Of a DNA stretch of 64,000 bases, positions 1-13,310 are shown piece after piece. The notes below the pieces were generated by a model. It had not been told where the DNA came from. It was given only the letters and a program-made list of their open reading frames with translations, and ran no database searches. The translations under genes and the position numbers were made by a program. The first letter of the stretch is position 1. Every line of letters starts with the position of its first letter. Source of the stretch: Cymbidium sinense (lineage: Eukaryota; Streptophyta; Magnoliopsida; Asparagales; Orchidaceae); the NCBI GenBank assembly GCA_021442155.1, contig CM038222.1, positions 52,936,352 through 53,000,351 on the forward strand, written 5' to 3'.

Positions 1-690
1 GGGTGGAGGCGATCTCACTCAGAGAGGTCATATGTGCTCAGTTCTTCAAGAACCATGTATATAGGTTCAGGTGCCTAATTATATCCAATGATGGTATTAC
101 ATTTAAAAGTACCAAGATCAATAACTTTGCGAAGATCGTAGATTGGAGATACTATCATCTACTATTTGAGAAAATGACTTAGTAGAAGCCTTCAATAAAA
201 CTCTCATCCAAATTCTCAAGAAGACACTCAACTATAATAAATGGCAGTGGCATGAAGAGTTAGTTAAAGCTTTATGGGCTTATCACACCACCTATAGAAC
301 TCCAACATAGTCTACCCCTTTCTCTTTAGTGTATGGGTATGAAGTCGTTCTACCATTAGAAGTCTAACTCCCATCATTGGATAGCTATGGGTAATAATAT
401 CTGTAATAGAATGCCAAGTTGGTTATAAGAGCTTGAAGGTTTGAGGAGAGATGCCATGAGCATACCAAAACCTCAAGTTGTACAAAGCCAAAATGATTCA
501 AGCTCATAACAAGTTATTCCAACCTAGAGCTTTTCAAGTAAGAAAGCTTGTTTTAGTTCTAAAGAGACCAATTTTACCCGTCGTAAGATGGGATTCAAGT
601 TTGAACTAATTTGGGAAGACCCTTGAGAAGGCCTACCAAAGAAGATCATATCAACTTATAAACCATAAAGGAGAGCGCCTGATACTTCCA
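1..690 (+). pseudogene. Ty3/gypsy integrase, C-terminal part (degenerate)
   Basis: The plus strand carries the end of an LTR-retrotransposon integrase, the enzyme that inserts element cDNA into host DNA. Broken frames read EAFNKTLIQILKKTLN around 180-235, then KWQWHEELVKALWAYHTTYRTP to about 302 and STPFSLVYGYEVVLPLEV to about 365, the usual end of the integrase core in Tat-like Ty3/gypsy elements. The C-terminal tail (pieces resembling FQPRAFQVRKLVLVLK) follows to about 570. In-frame stops (for example TAG within the HTTYRTPTQSTP region) and frameshifts make it non-functional. The 5' part lies outside the window. A minus-strand homologue lies at 11,050-11,950. Confidence 0.8.
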
Positions 691-1793
691 ATCAATGGGC
701 TCTACCTAAATAAATATTATCCATAAAATTATGTTTGAAAATAACTATCATCAATAGAAGTTTCATTTCAAATTCAATCTCTTTGAGTTGAAAGCATTTA
801 TGTCTATGAATCTACCACGATGCATTTAGGATAGGTGTGAGGAACCCAAGCAACAACCTATCCTTCATCAACACAACAAAAACACAAATTACACATAAAC
901 ACATAAAACAAACACATATCTTTTATCTCAAGCTACTTCGAGTTGGGATAATGTCCCTAGTGGCACTCACTCAGTACCTGCTTTAGGTCGGGCTGACGTG
1001 CTACCCTCTAGTGTGTCACCCCAGTGGTCTTCTTGCTTTAAAGGATGTAAGTCTGCTATGCTTTTTTACTGGCTTAACTACTGCACACTGATGAGCACCT
1101 TGTTCATATGGTAGGCCTTACTATGCAGGTAAGCTACCTCATGATGGCTTTGTTTAAGAATATGTAAGTCTGCTACACCTTCTTCTTGGATGAGACTTCG
1201 AGCATTGAATGGGTCGAGTATATTTGAGGTTTAGGGTAAGTCCCCTAGCGGCTCATTTCCTCCTAACTACTTTAAGTCTGGGTCCTCCTTTCTTAGGACT
1301 CTCCTAGTAATCTAGTTCAGATAGCATATGTTTGATGATAAACTATCGATGATCATTTTCTTCTATGAAGATGTAAGTCTACTATTCGTTCTTCTTGATT
1401 GATCTTCCAACAACACCTTAGGTTGGGTGATCTTCACTATGACGGTGACCCACCATGGATACACCACTCATCGAATATATGTCGCTATGCTTTCTCCTTG
1501 AGTTGGCTTGTACACTTATAGGCTTTCTTTTCGAGGCTGAGATAGCTCCAGCGGCACCTCCCCTATGGGCAATCTATTTGGATCATATCTTTGCGACCCT
1601 ATTTAAACACTACCCGGGTTACTACTATATTAGATAGTTCTCCTTTTATAGTAACCACCCTTGTGGTTAAAAAATACATACTACGGATGTGCAGATTTTC
1701 CCTTGGTCTAGTAAATCTAAGATAGGTCAAGGCCAATATAACCCCTTCTAAGTGTCGTCCCTCACACACCAATAGGGTCCATGCAAACATATA

Positions 1794-1854
<61 letters not shown>

Positions 1855-3300
1855 TTGTGGTCGAAGGATACCCCTGGTACCTTCTCCGAGCATACATCTA
1901 ATCTTTATAGGTAGTGTCAACAAAACTCCCATAGGAATTGCGACTACTCTTGATTGACATAAGTCCCCAGCAACACTCACTCAATAGTCATCCTAGGTTG
2001 GGTTTGAGTTGTTGTGCTACTCACCCCAATGGTTGTTTCCCACTTTAGAAGATGTAAGTGCTCTTTCTTTCTCTTTGTTGCACAAAGGCAACCCTTAGGT
2101 TGGTTAGCTCTACCCTTCGGCTGGTAGGCTACCCCTTTGGATTTATAACTCTGAGATAGGTCAAGGCTGAAATAGCCCCTTCTTAGTGGATCCATCGCAT
2201 GCCGACAGGGTTCATTAATTAAATCAAACTAAATCAATTCAAACAAACTATATAAAATTACATGAAATTTAAATAAAATTAACTTTGACTACTCTTGAGT
2301 TGACATAAGTCCCCCAGTGGCACTCACTCAATAGTCGCCCTAGGTTGGGTTTGATTTGTTGTGCTACCAGTAGGTCACTCCAGTGGTTGTTCCCTCACTT
2401 TAGAAGATTTAAGTCTGCAACGCTTTCTTCCTAGCATAGCTGTTGCACACCGAAAGGCAACATTTAGGTTGGATAGCTCTACCCCGTAGCCAGTAGACTA
2501 CCCCTTTGGATTTATAAACCTAAGATAGGCCAATGCCCCCATGACCCCTTCTTAGTGGATCCATCGTACACTGATAGGGCCCCTAAATTAAATCAAACCA
2601 TGTTAAACCCAATGTGATTCTTCCTAGTAGAGTTGAGTCACACCTTTCTCCCCAATGGAGCCCCAAATCATATATACAAATCAAACAAATAAATCAAATT
2701 TAAAACCAACCTCCCCAGTAGAGCCACAAAAAATTAAACTTGATTTTGACCCATAGTTGATTCAAACTCATATTCGCCAGCGGATATGCACCACATTCAT
2801 ACAACATACATTCATCAAATCCTTCATTGATCCCCAGTGGATATGCCCCTGGGTTAAACATAGACCAAATCAAATCAAATTTAAAATAGTATCCTTAGTA
2901 GATCTCCACTTCATAAATCAAATTTTCATCCCAGTGGATGTTTCCCAAACAAACTAAATCAAATCCATATCCCTAGTGGATTTTCTTCTTTTTTATGCCC
3001 ATAATCCCCTAACATGTTACATTCTACATGTGTGATCCCCGGCAGACCACTCTTCATGTCTTTGACATGAAGTTCCCATCAAATCCTCTTGGCTCCCTTA
3101 TGCCGTTAGCACGAGGTGAGTTGCATTGCACTAAGATCATGACTTCATCTACCTCTCGGGTTTAGGTTTAGATGGTTTCTATTGCTTGCAATCTTTTGGA
3201 TGTGGTTGATTGTCTTGATCAATGTCATATGTGTGGTGTATCTTGTCAGTTACAACACACTTATTGGGGGTCCTTTTGTTGATCTCACTTTTGGAGTGAG
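690..3300 (+). repeat. 3' noncoding region of plus-strand gypsy element, irregular internal repeats
   Basis: No coding sequence is recognisable. A module containing gacataagtcccccagtgg, a cactcactcaatag stretch and ccctaggttgggtttga recurs near 940, 1,930 and 2,285, separated by shorter repeated pieces such as gatgtaagtctgctat and gttggatagctctacccc. The same modules appear in reverse complement at about 9,100-11,040. They therefore belong to the element, between integrase and LTR. Confidence 0.6.
1799..1850. repeat. (TA)n microsatellite
   Basis: An uninterrupted TA dinucleotide run of about 52 bases lies inside the noncoding region of the plus-strand gypsy remnant. Confidence 0.95.
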
Positions 3301-6300
3301 GATTTAATCTTCCATCTTAGATTTTGGAGTCTTCTAGACATTAAGTCTTCTTGAGTCATAATACACTTCTATCAATTAGGTAAACACTTTAAACCTAGAG
3401 ACTTAGAAGGGTTAACCATAAGATTAGGTTGTGCCTTGATTAGGATGATCTACCTAACCCATGACTCGAACCCTATGCTCACAATCTTAAACCATAACCA
3501 AATTCAATTCATGTCAAACCCAAATCCAAATCCAGATTAAATAATTAAAATTTATAATCAAATCCAAACTCAAAATCTCCTAAGCCCTATGATTTTATCT
3601 TATGGACCTAGCCAATTGACCTTCAAATCATTTCAAATTCAATTGATTTTCTCATGAGTCAATCATATCTTTAATCATTTTCATAAATATAAATAAAATA
3701 TACATTCAAATCATCAAAACTAAATCAAACTAAATCAAATTCTTCTCCAAGTCCTATGACCCTACCCTATGGACCTAGCCAAATTCTTCTAATCTAAACA
3801 TCAAATTCAATTAATTTTCTCATAAATAAATCATAACTTCAATCATGTTCACAAAAATAAATGAAACTTACAATCATCAAGCCAAACTAAAATCAAATCA
3901 AGTCAAACCTAACCTATCCCCTTTGACTAGAAATATTTAAATAAACCAAACCCCATTTGAACCTAAATCCATTGCAATTGAATTTATAAATCAGTCCTAA
4001 ACTCATATATAAACTCAACTAAACTCAACTCAACTAAACACAACTCAACTAAGCCCAATTGGTCCACTTGACCCAAAGTGACCAATTTGACATATTTGAA
4101 CCAAGTTTTAATCTAACCCAAATTGGATTGAATCAACTTAACAAAATCTTTTATGATGATTGTTGATCTCCTTAAGATGATCAATTGTTATAAATGAGGT
4201 CAAACCAAGTCAACTTGGTCATTTGACCAAGTCAACCCTCTTAACCCATATGAACCTAAACTAGCCAAATCTCAACCCAAGCCAAATTGGTGAAACCATT
4301 GATTACCAACCTATGATCAATGATTGAATATGACTTGACCATCAATTGAGCCAAACCTAACCCAATTGGCCCTTTGACTCACTTTGAGCCAATTTGACCT
4401 AAAAGACTAAATTGGGTCAAATCATGATCTAACCTAGATTGATTGCAACCAATGGCTCAAGATCATTCCAAATTGATTATTGAACTTGATCAAAGCATTA
4501 ATTGGACCCAGTTTGACCAAATTGGTCAACCTAGCCCATTTAGCCCTAAGTTAAAATCAAATCCAAATTGATTCAAACCAAAGGCTACAATCATTTTCAA
4601 TTAACCAATTGAACATGAATCAACCCCTAACCCAAGCCAATTTGGCCAATTTGGTCAATTTGGTCAACATTTGGCCTAAATGAATCCAAATGAACCAAAA
4701 TCAAACCTAAGCCAAATTGATACAAACCAATTGAACCAAAATACTTATCATCATTTGAACTTGACAAGCTTTGGTTTGACCCAATTTGACCAATTGGTCA
4801 ACCTAACCCAGCTTAATTTGACCTATAAGGGTCAAATTGAGCCAAACCCACTTGAACCAAGCTAAGACCAATTGGAACCTGATCCAACCTAACCGAAACC
4901 CACCTAGGGTCAGCCCAACCCAAATTGGGTTTAACTCAATGCAAATACCCCTTAGATTCTCCTCCACACATGGGATTTTGCCTAAATTGGCAAAGTCCAC
5001 TCTCCTTTCTCACCTTAGCAGCCATCAAGCACAGCAAAGAGGGTCTAACTTACTCACCTAGACTAACCCATGTGGTCTAGGTGGCCTTGGACCAAAGGGA
5101 GGTGAGACCTCCCTCACAAGCTGAACCCTATGGATCCCAAACTTGAGGGAGCTACCTTGAGCCACCCACCAGAGCTTCCACCAACCCATTTGAGCCACCT
5201 AGGATCAGTCATGACCACTCTGACGCCCTGACAATGGCTCACCGACCAAAATTGAGGGAACAATCTCATCCATCCGATCTAAGGGAGGGCGGATATACCC
5301 CCCTCATTTCAATTTGAAATCTACACACACACCTTCAGAAACCCCATAGAGCCCATTTTGAAACTCCTAGAGTTTCACCAAAGCATTCCAAGCCATCCCA
5401 AGCTCAAATTCTACTATTCTGAAATAGGCCATCCATCTTCCAATCCAAACTCCACCAATACTCAACTAAATCCAAATTTCTCTTACCCACATGTCCCCAC
5501 ACACCTCGAGCAGAGCATCACTTCCTAACATTTTCGACCACCGCAGGTGTGAGTTTGATCAACATCGAGCTCCAAATTGATGGATCTTGGTCCACTGAGA
5601 GAATAAGAGGAAATTTGCATGAGTGTTGCTCAACAGGGCTTCATCTCTACTAGATGAAGCTTCCTCAATTGAATTCTCTGCCGGTCTTGAGCTCCGGTGA
5701 GGTAATTCCATTAAAATTGAGATTTGGCAATTTTTGTTAGAGCTTTGTTATAAAAATGTGAATGTCGCATGATCCTGACCGTTGGATCCCCTCAAATTCT
5801 TCATGCAAAGGTGTGGGATCAATCTTCGATCGACCTGAGGTCAGGTGAGCTTGGATCGAGAGATGAAAGGTGGACAGTGTCTGTCTCTCATTACTCAGGA
5901 GATGATTGATCATGCACTCGTCTGTTCTACATGATTGGAATAGACGATCATGATTAAATTCATTATATTATCTGATTAAATCTTGTTAAAATCATAGCAT
6001 TAATCCTGGCAATCTGATCTTTGATCAGACGATAGATGAGAAAGCACATTTTCCATTGCCACATAAGCGCCATGTCAGATGACTTTAAGCAGCAATCTCG
6101 CAGTGCTATGTGGAAAGCATGTCATGTCAGCGGTCCATGCTGACCGGATTAGGCTTAAATTTGGGCTAATTAATTATTTTTAATGGATAAAACTTCCAAA
6201 ATTTATAATAAATTATAGAAAAATCAAAAAATGCACATAAATATTCATTTTAAAGGTATTTTAGAGGAGAATCATTTAAAATTAATTCTAATTTATTTTG

Positions 6301-7690
6301 AATAATAATTAATACTTACTTTAAGTTTAATTACAAACTTAATTAAATTAATTACCCCTTAATTATTGAAGTAATTAATTATAAACTTTTGAGTTTGTTT
6401 AATGGGATGACCTCTGCCTCCCATAATTTTCTTGGGATTTATTGCTTAGGTAATTAGGAGAATTGCTCATGTAAGCCTTAATTACTCTCTTTATTAATTA
6501 AGGATTATTTAGCCCCCTAATCAGTAACCACATTAATTAATTTGGCATGTTAATCACTAAGGAACAGTGAGTGGGCATGGGAAATTAGATGGGACTTCTT
6601 TCCTAATATTTTTCCTAAGTTCATGTCTTTAAAGAAAAAAAAAATTAATTATGAGATTATTTAGGTTTAATTAATTAAAAAATTAATCAAAATTAAATCA
6701 TAATCACATCAGATCCAAATTAATGAAATCATGGGCATATCTTTAGGTGTTTAATAACCTAAAAGGTATTTAGGAAATTATGGTTAACCTATGTGGAAAA
6801 CCATACGAGTATTGTTGACATCACTTTTGGAGTGAGTCTTCAATCTACTCTTCTTAGACCTAGCAGTCTCTAGACACTAAGAATTTCTTAATCATAAGTC
6901 ACTTCTAGTGATTAGGTGAACATGTAACCTAAGTCTAGAGATTTAGAAGGGTTAATCATAGGATTAGGTTGTGTCTTAGGACTTAGAAAGATTCATCTAC
7001 CTTATAGTCTAAACTCAATCCATGTTCACCTTCTTAAGCCATAACCAAGCCTAAAATTAAATTCAAATACCAAATCCAAATCCAAATCCAAATTTTAAGC
7101 CAAATGATTGAAGCTCACGATCAAATCCAAATTCAAAATCAACCTAAGCCCTATGATTTTATCTTATTGACTTAGTCTTAGCCAAATTCAAGTCAATCCA
7201 AACTCAAGTGATTTTCTTAAATATCAATTCAACCCTTTAATCAATCTATCAAACTTACAACCAAACTTGATTCCAAATCTAATTTGCTAAAATTCATAAT
7301 CATACCAAATCCTTCCTAAGTCCTTTGAATCAATTTCATGGACTTAACCAAATTTGCCTCCAAATCAATCCAAAATTAATTAATTATTTCATGATTAATT
7401 TATATCTTCAATCATCTTCCAAAATATAAATCAAATCTACATTCAAATGATCCAAACTAAATCAAACTAAATTAAATTAAATCAATATCCAAATCTAAGT
7501 CCTATGACCTACCTTCATGAGCTTAGCCAAATTTGCCTTCAAATCACTTCGAACTCAATTGATTTTCTCATAAATCAATCATATCTTCAATCATATTCAC
7601 AAATATAAAGTAATATACATTTAAATCATCAAAACTAAATCAAAATCCTCTTTAAAACCCTTTGAGCTAACTTTATAAACTTAGCCAAAA
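3300..7690 (+). mobile_element. Probable LTR/3' untranslated sequence of gypsy element, C+A-rich
   Basis: No gene is seen. From about 2,600 to 5,200 and 7,000 to 7,690 the plus strand is strikingly poor in G and rich in words such as caaatcaa, ccaaattg and gaccaattggtc. Between 5,200 and 6,850 composition is more mixed, with AT-rich stretches at 6,150-6,750. The phrase ttgatctcacttttggagtg near 3,275 recurs as a close variant near 6,820, just upstream of another copy of the same downstream text (the 'rattaggttgtg' phrase at 3,422 and 6,960). The segment therefore contains a duplicated part, as expected for LTR-proximal DNA. Exact LTR ends were not found. Confidence 0.45.
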
Positions 7691-7967
7691 TCTCATCCAA
7701 CATTGGTGTGGTCTAACACGAACCACCCAACATTCTACACCTCACATTGGCCTCATAGCCATTCGAGTGTTGGGGTAACGACATAGTGGGTCCAATTGAC
7801 CCTCCGTCTTCTAGAGGTCATCGGTTCATCCTAACTGCTACCGACTACTTTTTCTAGAGGTGATCCCACTTAGTAAGGTCACAGCTCAGCATATGCTCTA
7901 GTTTTTCAGAACCATATCGTATATAGGTTCAGGGTGCCATGATGAATTATATCCGATAATGGTATAT
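7690..7967 (+). pseudogene. Ty3/gypsy integrase core fragment
   Basis: About 280 bp of plus-strand integrase core. Frames read GPIDPPSS then GHRFILTATDYFF, and a later stretch resembles VFQNHIVYRFRVP. The same segment is present on the minus strand at 11,690-11,950 (GPIDPPSSKGHQIILAATDY). The fragment ends abruptly at about 7,967, where the sequence switches to the G+T-rich reverse-complement text of the facing element. This marks an insertion or rearrangement junction. Confidence 0.75.
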
Positions 7968-10900
7968 TTGGGTCAAGTGAGCCTAAATGGGTCAATTGGT
8001 TTGATCAAGGCTTGATTCAAGTTTGATAGAACTCACATATGGACTAATGATGGAGATATAAATCCAATTGCAAGTGATTTGGAGTCAAATGGGTTTCATT
8101 CATTTGATAATTCTAAGTTCAAAGGATGAACATGGGTTTGATTTGAGTTAGTTTGATTTTGGTTTGTTGATTAAAGTTTTTATTTATATTTGGGTATGTG
8201 ATTGAAGGAATGATTGTTTGAAGAGAAAATCCAAGGGTTTGGATTGATATGAGAATGATTTGGCTAAGTTCAAGGATTTGACTTGAAAGAGATATGTTGG
8301 ATTTAAGTTGGATTTGGATTTGAGTTTTGAATTTCATTTTGGTTATTTGAATTAATATTTCCTTTATATTTATGAATATAAATAAAAATATAAATGGGTT
8401 ATGAGAAAATCATTTGAGTCTGGAGTGGTTTAGATTTGATTTGAGCTAAGTCCATAAGATCAAATCAAAAGGACTTAGGAATGATTTTGGATTTGGAATT
8501 GATCATGGATTTCAATTATTTGATTTGGAGTTGATTCATGATTTGGATTTTGGAATTAATTTATGATTTGAGAAAATCAATTGATTTGAAATTGATTTAA
8601 GATTTGAGTTTGGGAATTGATTTATGATTTGAGAGAATCAATTGAGTTGGAATTGATTTGAGATTTGAATTTGAAATTTGGTTTGAAAGAAGGAAGCAAG
8701 GATTTGGTTCAAGCTATAGGGTAGGCAAAGTCCTCCTAATATAAGGCATAACCTATTCTTATGGCTAACTCTTCTAAGTCTCTTGGGTTAGATTAAGTGT
8801 TCACCTAATCACTAGAAGTGTCTTAAGACTAAGGAACTCTCAGTGTCTATAGGAGTGTTATGTCTAAGATGAAGAAGTTGAAAGCTCACTCCAAAAGTGA
8901 GGTCAACAAAGGGCACCCAATAGGTGTGGTGTGATCGACAAGGCATACCGCATATATTGGTGTTGACTAAGGTGATGAACAACATTCGAACGATCACAAA
9001 CACTAATAAAAATGATCTACTCCTAAACTCGAGGTGTAGAAGGAATGAAGATCTTAGTGCAATGCTCTACTTATGTCAAAAATATAAGAGTGCAAAGGAG
9101 GAATCCACTAGGGATTGAGTATGTGAACCTTCCACTAGGGAAATAGGTTCAAGTCATCCACTGGGGATGAGAGGTTGTGAAATACACTATGGGATTAAAA
9201 TTTGGAATCTACTGGGGATAAAAGATGTGAACCTTCCACTAGGGGAATAGGTTCGGGTTGGATTGAATTGACTCCACTAGGGAGATCGAAAAGATTTGCA
9301 TCTCATTAAGGAGAACTTGATTGATTTGCTTATTTAATTTGGCTCCACTGGGGGAGGTTGGTTGATTTTATTTCAGATTTTTTTTTTAATTTTAAATTTT
9401 TGAGATGGACCCTATCGATTTACATTGGACCGTGCTGAGTAAGGGCCATGTCAGCCTTGGCCTACTTTAGATTTAACAGTCCAAAGGGGTAGTCTACCAA
9501 CCATATGGTAAGGCCATCCAACCAAAGGGGTGCCTTTCGGTGTGCAGTGGCTGTACTGGGAAGAAAGCATAGTAGACTTACATCCTCCAAAGTAGGCATC
9601 AGTCGTTGGGGTGATCTATTGGTGAAGCAACGGATTGAACCCAACCTTAGGCTAACTATTGAGTGAATGCCACTGGGGGACTTAAATCAGCTTAAAGATA
9701 GTCAAAATTAATTTTATTTTTTAATTATATTTGATGGATCCCATCAGTTTGTGATGGACTGCATTGAGTAGGTGCATGTCAGCCTTAACCTACTTCAAAT
9801 TTACCGAACCAAAGGGAGTAATTTTCTGGCCGAGGGGAGAACTATCCAACCAAAGGGATGCCTTTCAATTTGCAGCGAGCAATTCAGGGAAGAAATTATG
9901 GGGACTCATATCTTTCCTGAATAAAAGACCACTGGGGTGACACATTAGCAAGGTAACATGCCAACCCGACTTAGGGCTGCTCATCAGTTTGTGACAGTCA
10001 TGCTTGAAAGAATGCATAGTAGACTTATATCTTTCAAAGTGAGATGACTATCAGTGCAACCTATTCATGGAAAAAATAGATTGAACTCAACCTAAGGGCC
10101 ACTACAGAGAGAGTGCTGACCCGGGGACTTATCTCAACTCAAGTGTAGTCAGGCAATTCATATAGGGAGTTTTGTTGATACTGCCCTAAAGATAGGATGC
10201 CTACTTGTGAAAGGGTCCACTAGGGCCTTGAATTCCTAATCCTCAAGCGAATAAATTTGTTTGTTTGTTTATCATGGACCCTGTTGGTTTGTGAGGGGTC
10301 ATACTAAGAAGGAGCTTATATCACCCTAGACCTATATCAAATTTACTAGTCCAAGGGAGACTATGTGCATCCCCTGAACAAATTCTCCAACCATAGGGGT
10401 GACTACTAGGAAAGGGGGACTATCCAATCCAAGAGTAACCCCAGTAGTGTCTAAATGGGGTCGCAAAGGACATGATCCGAGTAGAGTGCCCGCAGGGGAC
10501 GGGCCACTGAGGGCTTTATCCAAAACTCTCGAGAAGATAATATATATAGGTATTCGGTGGCCAACTCAAAGAGAAAGTGAGGGGACTCACATCTACAAAG
10601 AGTGGTGTATCCACTGGGTGAGTCACTGTCCCATTGCAAATATCAACCAACCTAAAGTGTCCACCAATTTGCAACAATTAGCCTAGAAAAGAAGCATCGG
10701 GGACTCACATCCTTACAAAACTAATTGCCAAGATAGTTTGTCTTCAGCTCAACAGGTGCTATCCGACCTTGGGAGACTAATGAGGGAATGCCACTGGGAG
10801 ACTTACATCAACTCAAGAGTAGTCAAGAGGAAAGGAGCCATTGGGACTTATCCTAAACCTCAAATATATTTGACCTAGTCAGTGCATGATGGCTAATCCA

Positions 10901-11040
10901 AGAAGAAAGCATGTAGGCTTACATTCTATTAAATTGAGTCACCATGAGGTAGCTTATTGGATGCATAGTAAGGCCTCCCAAACTAATAAGGTGCTCATTG
11001 ATTTGCAATGGTCAAGTCAAGAAAGCTGGAACTCACATCT
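7968..11040 (-). mobile_element. 3' noncoding region/LTR-proximal DNA of minus-strand gypsy element
   Basis: Noncoding sequence that is the reverse complement of the type seen at 850-7,690. 7,968-8,700 is C-poor and rich in gatttgg/aattgattt words. ccaaaagtgaggtcaacaaa at about 8,890 mirrors the segment at about 3,275. 9,100-11,040 repeats modules such as tgccactgggggacttaaat and gccaactatt-like phrases. No coding sequence or clear LTR terminus was found. Confidence 0.6.
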
Positions 11041-12200
11041 TCTAAATAGACCACAAGGGTGACAAACTAGCAAGATAGTGTCGACCTAAAAGCATAATGA
11101 GTGAGTGCTGTGGGGATTGCTCCCACATCAAAATAGCCTGAGATAAAAGATATGTTTTTGTGTTTGTGTTTATGTTCATGTTTGTATTTAGAACTAAAAT
11201 AAGCTCTCTTACTTGAAAAGCTCTAGGGCAGACCAACTTGTTGTAAGATTCAGTCATCTTGGCTTTGTATAACTCAAAGTTCTGGCATGCTCGTAGGCGT
11301 CTCTACTCCAAACCTTCGAGCTCTTCTAATCACAACTTGTCATTCTGTTCTGTAGTGATTTTACTACCCATTACTATCCTTAGTGATGGGAGCTAAACTT
11401 CTAATGGTAGAACGGCTTTAGACCCATACACTAAGGAGAACGGGGTGGATTGATTTGGAGTTCTGTATGTGGTGTGGAATGCCCACAAAGCTTCAACTAA
11501 CTGCTCATGCCACTATCGCTTGTTGTCATTGAGTGTGTTCTTTAGTATCTAGATGAGAGTTTTGTTGAATACTTCTGCTAGGTCATTTGTCCTAGGATAG
11601 TAGATGGTGGAGTATCTCTAATCTATACTATGTCTCCTAGCAAAGCTATTGATCTTGGTGCTCCTGAATGCAGTACCATTATCAGATATAATTCATCAAG
11701 GCACCTCGAACCTATGTACGATATGGTTATTGAAAAACTGGAGCACATGCTGAGTTATGACCTCTCTGAGTGGGATTGCCTCTGCCCACTTAGAAAAGTA
11801 GTCGGTGGCAGCTAAGATAATTTGATGACCCTTGGAAGAAGGAGGATCGATAGGACCCACTATGTGGTACCCCAACACTCAAATGGCCATGAGGCCAACA
11901 TAGGTTGTAGAATGTTGGGTGGTTGATGTAGGACAACACCGTGTACCTGACAATGATGGCATCTCCTAGCTACGTTCATATAGTGTGGTCATAGAAGGCC
12001 AATAGTATCCTAGTCTCTTGATCTTCTTTCATCTTCAGACTAGATTGATGCACTCCATAAAGTCCTAAATGTACCTTGGTCATAATCTTATGGGCTTTGT
12101 GTTTGTCTAAACAGTGTCCATATTTGATCAAAAGATCATTGGTACAAGGTGCCATCCAAGAGAGCATATGAGAGAGCTCTCTGCTTCATCTGATGGGCTT
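11041..12200 (-). pseudogene. Ty3/gypsy integrase (degenerate)
   Basis: Minus-strand integrase of the long gypsy copy. From N to C terminus: a zinc-binding region remnant near 12,170-11,976 (HKAHKIMTKVHLGLYGVHQS); the catalytic-core start at 11,878-11,696 (GPIDPPSSKGHQIILAATDY, then FSKWAEAIPLREV); then FNKTLI and a WHEQLVEALWAFHTTYRTP-like stretch at about 11,560-11,440; and a tail with CPRAFQVRELILVLN at about 11,230. Stops and frameshifts separate the pieces. It mirrors the plus-strand integrase pieces at 1-690 and 7,690-7,967. Confidence 0.85.
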
Positions 12201-12479
12201 GTGATTTCTCTTAAGGTAGTTTTCCTATGTTCAAGTAGTCTATGAATGGTTGCCTCCAATCCAGCTCTCCCTTTATTGGCAACGATAACCTCCCCTTCAA
12301 GAGAAAGTTTCTTGATAAGTTCAACATCAATAAGGGATAGGACTTATCTATTTTGAACCCTTATTGGAATGGACTCATCTTTCAAACATGCTAATTCCTA
12401 GAAGAGTTTGGCCAAAGCATCGCACTGCATTCTCCCTTGAGGAACCTTGTAGATGGTGACCTTAGAGATTTGGGCCAAC

Positions 12480-13310
12480 AACTTCATGGTGTACTTATGG
12501 TAGTGACGAAGCTTAAGCTTTTAAACTTTATAGGACCCAGCAATCTGGTTGATGTCCAACTGAGAATCCCCGTAGATGTTGATACTTTTGACACACACTA
12601 TAATAGCTAACTCTAGATCGACAATCAAAGCCTCATACTTGGCTTCATTGTTGGTGCATAGATTGGAGAGATAGTATGAGAATCTCATCACATCATAGTA
12701 TGGAGTCAAAAGGATGATTCCTACCCCTACCTTTCCTGGAAGAGTAGATCATGGTTCTTCTCCTTTTTGAAAGGAAGCCGCACCATCAAAATACATCTCC
12801 CAATGGCCATTGTCAACCTCCCCTAAGTTCATGATTTGTTCATCGGGGAGGTCATCACTAAGTGGAGAGTTAGCAGACAGTGGGTGTGTTACTAAGAAAT
12901 CTGCTAGTGCCTATCCTTTCACTGCATGGAAGGGTATTAATGTTACGTCAAACTGTGAGAGAATCATGGACCAATGTGCTAACCGTCTGGATAATGTCGG
13001 TCATGTTATGAGATACTGTAGTGAATTGATTCTTGAAATCAAGTTCACCTTATGAGAAAGCATATAATGCTATAGCTTTTGGGATGCAAAGATTAAAGCT
13101 ATGCAATGTTCCTCAATTGGTGGGTAGTTTGCCTCAGTAGGGATTAGATGACGGTTGAGATAGTAGAAAGCATTCTTCTTCCCTTTGTCATTAGTTTGAG
13201 CCAACAATGCACTAAAGGAGTCATTCAATGAAGTAGTGTAGAGGATAAGTGGCTTTCCCAGGGCTGCTAGAACTGGAGGCTTCACCAAATACTATTCGAT
13301 GTCTTCAAAA
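12480..13310 (-). pseudogene. Ty3/gypsy RNase H domains (degenerate)
   Basis: Two blocks on the minus strand. At 13,288-13,070 the RT-RNase H connection and first RNase H part read MVKPPVLAALGKPLILYTTS with NDKGKKNAFYYLNRHLIPTE downstream. At 12,709-12,521 an RNase H block reads LCTNNEAKYEALIVDLELAI followed by INIYGDSQLDINQIAG. The NNEA-YEAL and YGDSQL motifs are typical of Ty3/gypsy RNase H. The two blocks suggest the dual RNase H arrangement known for the Tat lineage, but the region between them is broken. Confidence 0.8.
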
